From Cytophagales bacterium (GTDB taxonomy: Bacteria; Bacteroidota; Bacteroidia; Cytophagales; 172606-1), in contig JAUJMU010000004.1 of the NCBI GenBank assembly GCA_030446715.1, positions 62,001-126,000 on the forward strand: DNA of 64,000 nucleotides. Direction: 5' to 3'. The position numbers and the translations under genes are program-made. Of the stretch, positions 56,578 to 64,000 are shown in pieces. The notes beneath the pieces are model-generated. The model was not told the DNA's origin and ran no database searches. It saw nothing but the letters and a program-made list of their open reading frames with translations. Position 1 is the first letter of the stretch, and every line of letters starts with the position of its first letter.

Positions 56578-56733
56578 TTGCGCGGAAAGTATCAAGTATT
56601 GAGTATCAGGTATCAGAACATGAAGTATCGTGATTGCGTGATTGTCAGATCAGATAAAAATATCAGTACATTAATAAAACCCTGAAAACAAGGCTGACAG
56701 TTGACAAGCCGGTTTCCAAACGCCGATAAAACC

Positions 56734-57570
56734 ATGAAAAATATAAGCATTTCACAGAGACTATTCTTCCTGTTGCTGGTTCTTGCCGGACTCAGCAGCT
56801 GCGAAGACGTGGTGGACGTAAAACTCGACGAAGGGCAGACCCTGCTGGCCGTAGACGGCTGGGTCACCGACCAGCCCGGGCCCTACACCATCGGCCTCTC
56901 GACTACGGCACCGTACTTCAACAACCAGCCTGCGCCGGGAGCCCGCGGGGCCGAAGTCACCATTACAGATAATGAGGGTAACCGCGAAACGCTGCAGGAA
57001 GCCGAACCGGGCAAGTACCTGACCCAGACGCTGCGCGGCAAAACCGGCAACAGCTACACCCTGAATATCAAATGGAACGGTGAGGAATACACCGCCCGGA
57101 CCCGCATCAACCGCGTACCGGCCATTGATTCGCTGGGCATCCGGTTCAGAAAAGGCGGCGGATTTATGGACGAAGGCTACTACATCTATTACTTCGGACC
57201 AGAGCCGGCCGGCGTAGGCGACAATTACCGGTTCAAGGTTTATAAGAACGACACCCTGCTCAGCAAGCCTCAGAACCTGATCGTCGCCGAAGACAAGCTG
57301 GTGGATGGCAATTACATCGGGAATGTGCAGCTGAACTTTGAACCCTTCAAAGCAGGTGACAAAGTACGGGTGGAGAACTGGTCTATTACGGATGATACGT
57401 ACACGTTTTACACCGAGCTGCAGCAGCAGATACTCAACGGTGGTCTGTTTGCCAATCCGCCGGCCAACGTCCGCACCAACGTGTTCAACAGGAACGCCAG
57501 TGGACGTAAAGCAGTAGGCTGGTTTGGCGGTGCCGGAGTAGCTGCCCGGGAGGTGACTGTTACGGAGTAA
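56734..57570 (+). CDS. DUF4249 lipoprotein
   Basis: I chose the ATG at 56734, which yields the lipoprotein signal MKNISISQRLFFLLLVLAGLSSC. The 278 residues match DUF4249: CEDVVDVKLDEGQTLLAVDGWVTDQPGPYTIGLS, a Carboxypeptidase-like sandwich GAEVTITDNEGNRETLQ, and a C-terminal VFNRNASGRKAVGWFGGAGVA. DUF4249 proteins sit with TonB-dependent receptors, probably as surface lipoproteins that cap or feed the channel. It has the same strand and likely the same transcript as the receptor upstream. Confidence 0.88.
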   Translation: MKNISISQRLFFLLLVLAGLSSCEDVVDVKLDEGQTLLAVDGWVTDQPGPYTIGLSTTAPYFNNQPAPGARGAEVTITDNEGNRETLQEAEPGKYLTQTLRGKTGNSYTLNIKWNGEEYTARTRINRVPAIDSLGIRFRKGGGFMDEGYYIYYFGPEPAGVGDNYRFKVYKNDTLLSKPQNLIVAEDKLVDGNYIGNVQLNFEPFKAGDKVRVENWSITDDTYTFYTELQQQILNGGLFANPPANVRTNVFNRNASGRKAVGWFGGAGVAAREVTVTE

Positions 57571-57616
57571 AAAATAACTGCATGCAGTAAGTTTGTTAAA
57601 GATCAGCTACTGGAAG

Positions 57617-57641
57617 AAAAGGCTCCATCAGGGGCTTTTTT
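57617..57641 (+). terminator. Rho-independent terminator
   Basis: aaaaggctcc atca ggggcttttttg: the stem includes G-U pairs and ends in a T6 run, 47 bp after the DUF4249 stop. Confidence 0.75.
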
Positions 57642-57684
57642 GTTTTCCGTCGGGCGGTATGCAATGCAATAAGTGTACTGACAG

Positions 57685-57786
57685 GGAAGGTTATGGCTGT
57701 ATGGCCATATGACTGATTGACTGCTGAACCAACCAATGGTCATATAACCATACAGCCATTCAGCCACGTAGAATCATAACCTTCCT
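57685..57786. repeat. Nested inverted repeats
   Basis: Inner arms atggctgtatggccatatga (57693-) and its near inverse (to 57759) pair over 21 bp with one mismatch. An outer pair, ggaaggttatg / cataaccttcc, frames them. The right side overlaps the last codons of the GNAT gene. Possibly a bidirectional terminator or a small palindromic element. Confidence 0.55.
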
Positions 57787-58253
57787 TGTGAATACGGCTG
57801 ATTTAATCTCTTGCCGAAACAAATACTTTCCTCCTTCCCCACGTACGGACCGAAGTTGGAAATAATTCCGTAGCCGCAGCGGCCGTAGAGCGAAACGGCC
57901 TCCGGTTGCCCGTTGCCCGTTTCCAGTACCGCTTCCTGATAGCCTTCCGAAGCCGCCCAGATTTCGAGTTCGTGCAGGATGGTTTTGGCAACGCCCCGGC
58001 CCCGCCACTCCGGAAGTACAAACATCCGCTTGATTTCTGCTTTTCCCGCCTCTGCCATCGGCCGGTAGCAGCCGCAGCCAACCGGCTGCGTCCCGGCGTA
58101 AACAATTACTGCCCGGGCAGAAGGGTCTATTTTATTATGGGGCGAGTAGTATTCCTGCGCCGCACCGTAGCGGTTCAGCAGGTCCTGATCGAGCAGGGAC
58201 ACGAGTTTCTGAAAATCTTTATCTTCCGGGGTGGTTCGGGTTGCGTTGAGCAT
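57774..58253 (-). CDS. GNAT-family N-acetyltransferase
   Basis: 159 residues, MLNATRTTPEDKDFQKLVSLLDQDLLNRYG. The acetyl-CoA loop MFVLPEWRGRGVAKTILHELEIWA (R-G-x-G-V/I-A) lies near 92-115. The helix-strand AVLETGNGQPEAVSLYGRCGYG with the usual C-terminal Y is present, then NFGPYVGKEESICFGKRL. A small cytoplasmic acetyltransferase of unknown acceptor. The final ten residues lie inside an inverted repeat. There is no cotranscribed neighbour. Confidence 0.88.
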   Translation of the reverse strand: MLNATRTTPEDKDFQKLVSLLDQDLLNRYGAAQEYYSPHNKIDPSARAVIVYAGTQPVGCGCYRPMAEAGKAEIKRMFVLPEWRGRGVAKTILHELEIWAASEGYQEAVLETGNGQPEAVSLYGRCGYGIISNFGPYVGKEESICFGKRLNQPYSQGRL

Positions 58254-58348
58254 GGCAGTAAATTACGAATTACTTTTTCCCTGAATGCCTTTGACAGTCA
58301 TCCCGAAAGGATCTTCCCGGCGAAATTAACCGTGGGAAAGGGGACAAG

Positions 58349-58369
58349 AAAAACCGTCTGAACGGTTTT
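58349..58369. terminator. Bidirectional hairpin
   Basis: aaaaaccgt ctga acggtttt: eight paired bases with A/T runs on both sides, between the convergently spaced CheB-like and GNAT genes' region. It can act in either direction. Confidence 0.5.
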
Positions 58370-58398
58370 CTCAAAAGCCTTCCTTACTCAGACCAAGG

Positions 58399-58461
58399 GT
58401 GCAGGACAAGTTCTCAAAGACATTGATTATTTAGCTGCGGGAAACCAAACTTGTCCTGCAC
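58399..58461. repeat. 14-bp inverted repeat
   Basis: gtgcaggacaagtt (58399-58412) and aacttgtcctgcac (58448-58461) pair perfectly around a 35-base loop, 48 bp after the CheB-like stop. Confidence 0.6.
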
Positions 58462-58508
58462 CTCAAACCAGTTTACGGTACCAACCATTCAAAATTTAAA
58501 GTTATAAA

Positions 58509-59117
58509 TTACTGTGCATTGCCGGAGCCAAACCAATAGGGTGGTACCTTCAGGTGGCTCATCAGGGCGCGGGCCAGTTGATGCGGGGTAGTAATCACAT
58601 CCGGGTGATTCTGATTTACAATAGTGGCCGGCATGCCCGTAAACCGGGCTGTAGCCGGGTGCTGCACCATCACGATGCCGCCCTTGTTTTCAATTTCCCT
58701 GACACCTTCCAGTCCATCGCCGCCATTGCCGGAAAGAATGACGCCAATGGCCCGGTTTTCCGCATAATCAGCAAGGGACGAAAAGAAAATAGTAACGGAC
58801 CGGTTGATTTTCTCCTCCGGACTACGGTCGCGCAGGCAAAAGCCGTCTCTGCCGAGGGTGGCCATCTTGCCCGGCGGCAGTAAATACACGTGATCCGGCT
58901 GCAGGTGTCCGCCGTGTTCCATCCACGTCACGGGCATTGAGGTCCAGCCGGCCAGAATGGTATCCAGTTTGCTCCGGGCAGTGGCTTGCAAATGACTGAT
59001 AATCACGAAAGCAGCACCCGGGCCGGGAGGCAGGCAGGAAAGCATTTCCCTGAGAGGTTCCAGTCCACCGGCCGACAGGCCGACCCCGACCACATAAAAA
59101 TTATCCTTCTCGATCAT
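58509..59117 (-). CDS. CheB-type methylesterase domain protein
   Basis: 202 residues, a free-standing CheB catalytic domain: VVGVGLSAGGLEPLREML (Ser nucleophile), FVIISHLQATARSKLDTILAGWTSMPV (His), and VILSGNGGDGLEGVREI (Asp). No receiver domain precedes it, unlike CheB of classical chemotaxis. It would deamidate or demethylate a receptor-like protein. No CheR or receptor gene is nearby, and many Bacteroidota carry such orphan domains linked to hybrid kinases. The gene is intact. Confidence 0.85.
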   Translation of the reverse strand: MIEKDNFYVVGVGLSAGGLEPLREMLSCLPPGPGAAFVIISHLQATARSKLDTILAGWTSMPVTWMEHGGHLQPDHVYLLPPGKMATLGRDGFCLRDRSPEEKINRSVTIFFSSLADYAENRAIGVILSGNGGDGLEGVREIENKGGIVMVQHPATARFTGMPATIVNQNHPDVITTPHQLARALMSHLKVPPYWFGSGNAQ

Positions 59118-59316
59118 AGCCCCGGCAAATCAGGTAAAGCCAATAATGCTCAAATAATCCTCTCGCTACCGGATTGCTACGTAGAAAATTGCCGGGAGGT
59201 TAGTGACCCGGCAAAGGGGGCTTTCCCGGAAACTTACGCTGGCTGGGACAGAAGTTGGCAGTCAGCTTGCTATACTTGATGAATCCGCGCATTTTACATC
59301 TATTAGCCTGTTTCCC

Positions 59317-60675
59317 ATGACGCCACTACTTAACCGCCGGACTTTTGTAAAAAATAACCTGCTGGCCGGCACTGGCCTTGCATTGTCGCCAGTGATATCT
59401 CCGGCCTTCTCACCGGATAAACCCGGCACTAAGGCTCCCCGCAAAGCCCGGATCGGCTTTATCGGGGTAGGACTCCGGGGTACTAACCACCTGCAAAACC
59501 TGCTCTACCGCGACGATGCCGTAGTGCCCGCCATTTGTGATGTAGACCCGGCGCGGATCAGGATTGTCCAGGACCGGCTGGTCAAGGCTGGCCATAAGAA
59601 GGCCGAGGCCTATACGGATGGAGAACATGCTTACCTCAAAATGCTGCAGCGGGCTGACCTGGACGGAGTGATCATTGCTACGCCCTGGGAGTGGCATACG
59701 CCAATGGCAGTAGCAGTCATGAAGGCCGGAAAGTACGCCGGGGTGGAAGTATCAGCGGCCAATACAGTGGAAGAATGCTGGGACCTGGTGAATACGTCCG
59801 AAGCCACCGGAATGCCCTGCATGATTCTGGAAAACGTGTGCTACCGCCGCGATGTAATGGCCATTCTGAACATGGTGCGGCAGGGATTATTCGGCGAACT
59901 GGTGCATGGGCAGTGCGGCTACCAGCACGATTTGAGGGCTGTAAAGTTTGAGCCGGGAGCGGAATTCGGGCCGCAGGGCGTACATGAAGCCCGCTGGCGT
60001 ACGGCCCACTCCGTAAGCCGCAACGGTGATTTGTATCCCACCCACGGCATTGGCCCGATTGCCACTTACCTGGACATCAACCGCGGTAACCGCTTCGTTT
60101 CCCTCACTTCCACGGCCACCAAGGCCCGGGGGCTGCACGATTACGTGGTGGCCAAAGGCGGAGCAGACCATCCCAATGCAAAAGTAAGGTTTAAACTCGG
60201 CGACGTAGTGACAACCGTCATCCAGACGGCTAACGGAGAGTCGGTACTGATAACGCACGATACCAACCTGCCGCGGCCTTACTCCCTTGGTTTCCGGGTG
60301 CAGGGCACCAAAGGACTTTGGATGAACGACGGCAATACCATTTACATTGAAGGCAGGAGCAAACCCCACCAGTGGGAACCTTCAGAAGCATACCTGAAAG
60401 AATACGACCATCCCTTGTGGAAAAGGTACGAAGCTAAAGCCACCGGCTCGGGCCACGGCGGCATGGACTTTTTTGTGCTGCACGCTTTTGTGGAAGCCGT
60501 AAAGGCCAAAGCGCCCACGCCGCTGGATGCCTGCGATGCCGCCGCGTGGAGTGTGATCAGTCCGCTGTCGGAGATGTCGGTTGCGGCGGGAGGCGCCCCG
60601 CAAGCTTTTCCCGATTTCACCCGCGGCCGCTGGATGACGCGCAAGCCTGCCTTTGCGCTGAACGACGCGTATTAA
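59317..60675 (+). CDS. GH109-type glycosidase (Gfo/Idh/MocA fold), exported
   Basis: I chose the ATG at 59317, giving a Tat-type signal MTPLLNRRTFVKNNLLAGTG; an upstream frame extension lacks support. The 452 residues have the NAD-binding motif IGFIGVGLRGTNHL (G-x-G-x-x-G) and CDVDPARI. GH109-specific stretches follow: CYRRDVMAILNMVRQGLFGELVHGQCGYQHDLR, and WRTAHSVSRNGDLYPTHGIGP with the Tyr and His used in catalysis. GH109 enzymes remove alpha-N-acetylgalactosamine by an NAD-dependent 3-keto mechanism. It is intact and monocistronic. Confidence 0.87.
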   Translation: MTPLLNRRTFVKNNLLAGTGLALSPVISPAFSPDKPGTKAPRKARIGFIGVGLRGTNHLQNLLYRDDAVVPAICDVDPARIRIVQDRLVKAGHKKAEAYTDGEHAYLKMLQRADLDGVIIATPWEWHTPMAVAVMKAGKYAGVEVSAANTVEECWDLVNTSEATGMPCMILENVCYRRDVMAILNMVRQGLFGELVHGQCGYQHDLRAVKFEPGAEFGPQGVHEARWRTAHSVSRNGDLYPTHGIGPIATYLDINRGNRFVSLTSTATKARGLHDYVVAKGGADHPNAKVRFKLGDVVTTVIQTANGESVLITHDTNLPRPYSLGFRVQGTKGLWMNDGNTIYIEGRSKPHQWEPSEAYLKEYDHPLWKRYEAKATGSGHGGMDFFVLHAFVEAVKAKAPTPLDACDAAAWSVISPLSEMSVAAGGAPQAFPDFTRGRWMTRKPAFALNDAY

Positions 60676-60798
60676 ATGAGTGAAGACAGAAAAGTTGGGG
60701 ATAGCCCTGCCGGGAAAGGGCAGTGGAAGATGCCTGATAAAAGCAGGTTCTTTTGCACCCGGTAATTCTTATATTGTTGCCGATAAGCAAGTCTAGCT

Positions 60799-61524
60799 AT
60801 GGCGGTCCGGTTTTACCGGCCTTGCCCGGCGCTTCAGCCGTTTGTGAGCAACTACATGCTCATGCATATTCAACTGGACAAAGATCTGCCCCGGGTGGTC
60901 CGGCAAACCCTGCTACCGTTAATAGCTCATCACTACGCAATAGTTATAGTAGCTGACGGTTCGCCCGGAGATACCTTTGCTTATTTTTCAGACTTACCCG
61001 TTTTCTACCTGCGACACCCGGTCAACCTTGGGCAGGGTGCGGCCCTGCAAACCGGGATGGAGTTTGCCAAAAGGCAGGGAGCAACCTATGTAGTGCATTT
61101 TGATGCCGATGGGCAGCATCCGGCGGCTGGTTTGAGTCAGCTGCTGGCCCCGTTACGAAGGAACAGCTGATGGAGTACTTGGCTCACGCTTCCTGAGGAG
61201 AGAATAAAAGCAATATTCCCGCAATCAGAAAAGTAGTACTGATGGCTGCACACACTGTCAATGGTTTGTTTACCGGCATGTGGCTTAGCGACGCGCATAA
61301 TGGCTTACGGGCACTGAACCAGCAGGCTTTGGCAGTAATCCAGTTAACGGAAAACCGCCAGGCACACGCTACCGAAATTCTTTATCATGATCCGCCGCAA
61401 CGGGCTGCGGGCTGTTGAGGTGCCGTCCAGTGTGACCTACACTGTTTAAAGGAGTAAAGGTCAATCTTCCATGAATGCTTTCTCCGTTTTGGTGGATCTG
61501 ATCTTAAACAAACTGTTCAAATGA
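60799..61524 (+). pseudogene. Chimera: AraC-type N-terminus joined to a GT2 glycosyltransferase, broken
   Basis: From the ATG at 60799, the first 32 residues (MAVRFYRPCPALQPFVSNYML...LDKDLPR) match the start of AraC-family regulators with a DUF6597 domain. From VVRQTLLPLIAHHYAIVIVADGSPGDT onward the same frame is a GT2/dolichyl-phosphate-glucosyltransferase-like enzyme: LRHPVNLGQGAALQTGMEFA, YVVHFDADGQHP (D-x-D). It stops at 61170. After shifts, GSRFLR, RKVVLMAAHTVNGLFTG, WLSDAHNGLRALNQQAL and the final VDLILNKLFK at 61524 follow. Both genes were cut and joined at about 60892. Confidence 0.7.
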
Positions 61525-61630
61525 ATCTTATACAGCCCCTGCTGGTAGCCGGCTTATTGCTGATCGGTGTAGTTTACCTCAACCGTTTTCGTAGCCGGAT
61601 TATAGACACAATCATTATAGGGCTGATTCA
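61521..61630 (+). pseudogene. DUF2304 membrane protein, N-terminal stump
   Basis: The ATG at 61521 overlaps the glycosyltransferase stop (ATGA). MNLIQPLLVAGLLLIGVVYLNRFRSRIIDTIIIGLI matches the first helix of DUF2304 proteins, which are usually encoded right after such GT2 enzymes. After about 36 residues the sequence becomes the 3' end of the convergent permease gene, so the rest is lost. Confidence 0.55.
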
Positions 61631-61633
61631 TAC

Positions 61634-64000
61634 TCACTCCGACCGCAGCGACTCCACCGGGTTGGCAAGGGCAGCCCGGATGGCCTGGTAACTTACCGTC
61701 AGCAGCGCAATCAGCAGACTGAGGGCTCCGGCCACGGCGAATGTCCACCAGTGGATATCTGTCTTATAGGCAAAGTCCTGCAGCCACTGGTGCATGGCGT
61801 ACCACGCTACCGGCGTTGCCAGCACCAGTGCCACCAGCACCAGCCGGAGGAAGCTGCCCGAGAGCAGCGAAATCAGGCTGCCCACCGACGCCCCCAGCAC
61901 CTTGCGGATGCCGATTTCGCGGGTACGCTGCGCCATCACGAGTACCGCCATGGCAAAGAGGCCCATGCAGGAGATCAGGATGGCTAAGCCCGCCGCCGTG
62001 ATGAATATCCGCGACAGCCGCTCCTCGTCCTCGTACTGCCGGTTGGTGTTCTCGTCGAGGAAAGAGCCCCTGAATTCAGTTTTGGGTGCTACTTCCTTCC
62101 ATGCCTGCCGGAGCATATCCATGGTGGCCGGGAGGTTGTCGGGTCTGACTTTCACCAGAATGTAATGGACTGGCCAGTCCGGGTCCAGCACCAGCGTGAG
62201 GGAGTTGATGCTGCTGTGCAGCGACTGGAAGTGGAAATCTTTCATCACGCCGATTACCTGCAGCGGCGGCTTGCCGTCATCTACCGGCAGCAGGGTGCCA
62301 ATAGGCTCTTTTTCGCCCAGTTGCCTGGCCATGGCTTCGTTGATGATGACGCTTTGCGCCGAATCGGAGGGAAACGCCGGGGAGAAGTCGCGGCCCGCCA
62401 GCAGGGGAATGTCCATGGTGGCCAGAAAGTCGTAATCCACGCGGATCCAGTACGAACTCACCGACCGGTCCTTGTAGTCAAAGCCGATTACTGAGGTCAC
62501 CTGCGAATGGTCGAGGCCCAGACCAAAGTTGCGGTAAGTGCCGGTCACGTTCAGGACGCGGGGTTGCCGGGCCAGTTTGTCCCGCATCAGTTCCAGGGCT
62601 TTGGCTCCACTCAGCTCCTTGCCTACGGGAATACTGACCACCTGCTGCTCATTGAAACCCAACGGTTTGCTGCGCAGGTAACCCATCTGCTGCCAGGCCA
62701 CCAGCGTACAGCCGATCAGCAGCGTGGCAATGGCAAACTGGGTTGTCACCAGCACGTTGCGCAGCGGATTGCGCCGGCTGGTGCTTACCTTCCCCTTCAG
62801 CACCTGCACCGTCTGGTAGCGGGTCATCAGCCACGCCGGGTAACCGCCGGCCAGCAGGGTCACCAGCAGAAAGCCGGCCAGCAGCAGGACGAGGGTTGCC
62901 GGTTCGCGGAGAAGATCCAGCGAAAGGGAAAAACGGAAGGAAGCCTTGTATTCGGGCAGCACCATGTACGCCAACGAGCCGCCCACAATCAGGGCCAAAA
63001 GGCAGATGATAAATGCTTCGCCCCAGAATTGCCAGATGATCTGATTCCGCGAGGCTCCCAGCACTTTGCGCATGCCCACTTCCCGGGCCCGGGTCATGGA
63101 GCGGGCAACGGTGAGGTTCACGAAGTTGATGCCGGCAATGAGCAGGATAAAGAAGCTGATGGTCACCAGCATCACCGGGAAGGTACGGTTCACCGGCCCC
63201 ACGTTGTCGCCGCCGACTTCGGTATCGAAGTGCAGGTCGGGCAGGGAAACCAGGCGCAGGCTCATCAGTTCGCCGCGTTCATCGGGCACGGCCCCGTCGC
63301 GTTTCAGGTTCTGGATGCTGCCGGCGAAGTACTTTTTACTAAAGGCTTGCAGTTTCCTTTCGAATACTTCCACCTTTACGTTATCCTTCAGCTGCACGTA
63401 GGTAACGTGAAAGTGATTGTCCCAGCGGTCTTTGGAACTCTGATAACCGGGGTTGTTTTCAAAGCGGACCAGCACTGAGTACTGAATGCTGGATTGATCC
63501 GGGAAATCTTCCGCCACGCCCGAAACCGTAAAAGTCTGCCACTCGCCGGCAAACTTCATCTGCACCTGCCTGCCCACGGGATTCTCGTCCCCAAAAAGTT
63601 TCCTGGCCACTTTTTCGTTCAGCACCGTGCTGCTCAGGTCGGCCAGCACCGTCTGCGGATTGCCCTGCCGGAGCGGTAAGGAGAACATCCGGAAGAAGTC
63701 CGGGTCAGTGAATTTGATGGATTGGCTCAGTTCCTTGTCGCCGTACCGGATCAGGCAGTCGCCGCCGTTCTGCCGGACCACGTACTGCAGTTCCGGAAAC
63801 TCTTTCTCCAGCGCCGGCTTCAGCGGGGCGGGCATCATGCTGCTTTTTTCCACGCCCCGGGTGGTGTTGGTCTGGAAGTAAAGCCGGTGGATGCGGTCAC
63901 GGTTCTCGTGGAAAGCGTCGAAGCCAAACTCGTGCGCGGCGGTAAGAAACAGGAGCATACAACTGCCAAACGCCACCGACAGACCAACCGCGTTGATGGT
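61634..64000 (-). CDS. MacB/FtsX-type ABC permease (5' end beyond window)
   Basis: 788 residues are visible, open to the window edge. An N-terminal helix (NAVGLSVAFGSCMLLFLTAAHEF) precedes a MacB-type periplasmic core (FHENRDRIHRLYFQT...NEKVARKLFGDENPVGRQVQM). The first FtsX domain follows (FFILLIAGINFVNLTVARSMTRAREVGMRKVLGASRNQI), then a second core (IINEAMARQLGEKEPIGTLL) and a last FtsX domain (REIGIRKVLGASVGSLISLLS). This double-FtsX layout, with about 790-800 residues, is that of the Bacteroidota putative-ABC-transport-permease family. It acts with a separate ATPase, not in view, in efflux or envelope stress. Only the first few residues are missing. Confidence 0.9.
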   Translation of the reverse strand, partial: TINAVGLSVAFGSCMLLFLTAAHEFGFDAFHENRDRIHRLYFQTNTTRGVEKSSMMPAPLKPALEKEFPELQYVVRQNGGDCLIRYGDKELSQSIKFTDPDFFRMFSLPLRQGNPQTVLADLSSTVLNEKVARKLFGDENPVGRQVQMKFAGEWQTFTVSGVAEDFPDQSSIQYSVLVRFENNPGYQSSKDRWDNHFHVTYVQLKDNVKVEVFERKLQAFSKKYFAGSIQNLKRDGAVPDERGELMSLRLVSLPDLHFDTEVGGDNVGPVNRTFPVMLVTISFFILLIAGINFVNLTVARSMTRAREVGMRKVLGASRNQIIWQFWGEAFIICLLALIVGGSLAYMVLPEYKASFRFSLSLDLLREPATLVLLLAGFLLVTLLAGGYPAWLMTRYQTVQVLKGKVSTSRRNPLRNVLVTTQFAIATLLIGCTLVAWQQMGYLRSKPLGFNEQQVVSIPVGKELSGAKALELMRDKLARQPRVLNVTGTYRNFGLGLDHSQVTSVIGFDYKDRSVSSYWIRVDYDFLATMDIPLLAGRDFSPAFPSDSAQSVIINEAMARQLGEKEPIGTLLPVDDGKPPLQVIGVMKDFHFQSLHSSINSLTLVLDPDWPVHYILVKVRPDNLPATMDMLRQAWKEVAPKTEFRGSFLDENTNRQYEDEERLSRIFITAAGLAILISCMGLFAMAVLVMAQRTREIGIRKVLGASVGSLISLLSGSFLRLVLVALVLATPVAWYAMHQWLQDFAYKTDIHWWTFAVAGALSLLIALLTVSYQAIRAALANPVESLRSE

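Noticed and set aside
62507-63478. A 323-codon plus-strand open frame antisense to the MacB/FtsX permease
   Set aside because: Composition (many His, Gln, Gly) is that of a shadow frame over a G+C-rich gene; no domain, no ribosome site, and the opposite strand is clearly coding.

Overview
The window looks like chromosome of a Cytophagales-type Bacteroidota (Spirosoma/Larkinella-like, about 50-55% G+C by eye). The evidence is a SusC/SusD pair, a TonB receptor with a DUF4249 lipoprotein, and DUF2264, DUF5916, DUF1259, DUF1080, GH109 and sulfatase genes typical of polysaccharide-degrading members of that phylum. Species cannot be named from sequence alone.

Layout. 0-3 kb: the tail of one sulfatase, a second sulfatase broken by several frameshifts, and a broken IS5-type element inserted in what may be a formylglycine-enzyme-like gene. 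3-6 kb: PNPOx-family, YdeI-family and DUF2264 genes. 6-12.7 kb: a graveyard with two degenerate IS1182-type transposases, an IS1-type element, gene stumps, an intact higBA toxin-antitoxin pair and a compact ORF-less group IIC intron directly behind the SusD terminator. 12.7-18.8 kb: susD-susC and a divergent M14 carboxypeptidase. 19.3-20.4 kb: vapBC beside a stump of a plasmid-type replication initiator. 20.5-20.74 kb: a 240-bp element with Tn3-type inverted repeats, which cuts off the start of an ABC permease. 20.7-27.8 kb: ABC transporter, DUF1080-like lipoprotein, DUF1259, barrel protein and DUF5916 genes. 28.3-30.9 kb: a GMC oxidoreductase fused to a DUF1080 domain. 31-33.3 kb: chromate-resistance-type gene, TolC-type gene and a truncated RND pump.

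33,349-49,104 is bounded by identical 37-bp inverted repeats and carries a frameshifted Tn3-family tnpA and a broken tnpR. It is read here as a 15.8-kb Tn3-family transposon. Its cargo is a patatin phospholipase, a PhoD-type phosphatase and a putative sigma-54 regulon: a large GAF-AAA+-Fis activator divergent from a hydrolase/NTF2/lactonase-like gene set, with a near-consensus -24/-12 promoter and an upstream palindrome between them. Right of it (49.1-51.6 kb) lie two different IS630 fragments separated by an IS3-family copy that contains four 30-bp GGACC...GGTCC palindromic inserts. A related palindrome sits in the group II intron. 52.5-64 kb returns to ordinary chromosome: beta-propeller lipoprotein, TonB receptor plus DUF4249, GNAT, CheB-like esterase, GH109, a glycosyltransferase stump fused to an AraC-type N-terminus, and a MacB/FtsX-type permease running off the end.

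Two themes recur. Carbohydrate chemistry through 3-keto sugars is suggested by the GMC-DUF1080 fusion, the DUF1080-like lipoprotein and GH109. Small non-autonomous elements are unusually varied: Tn3-ended, IS1-ended and TA-flanked MITE-like elements, plus the 30-bp palindromes. Many genes carry single-base frameshifts. Some may be assembly errors and others real decay, and the sequence alone cannot separate them.
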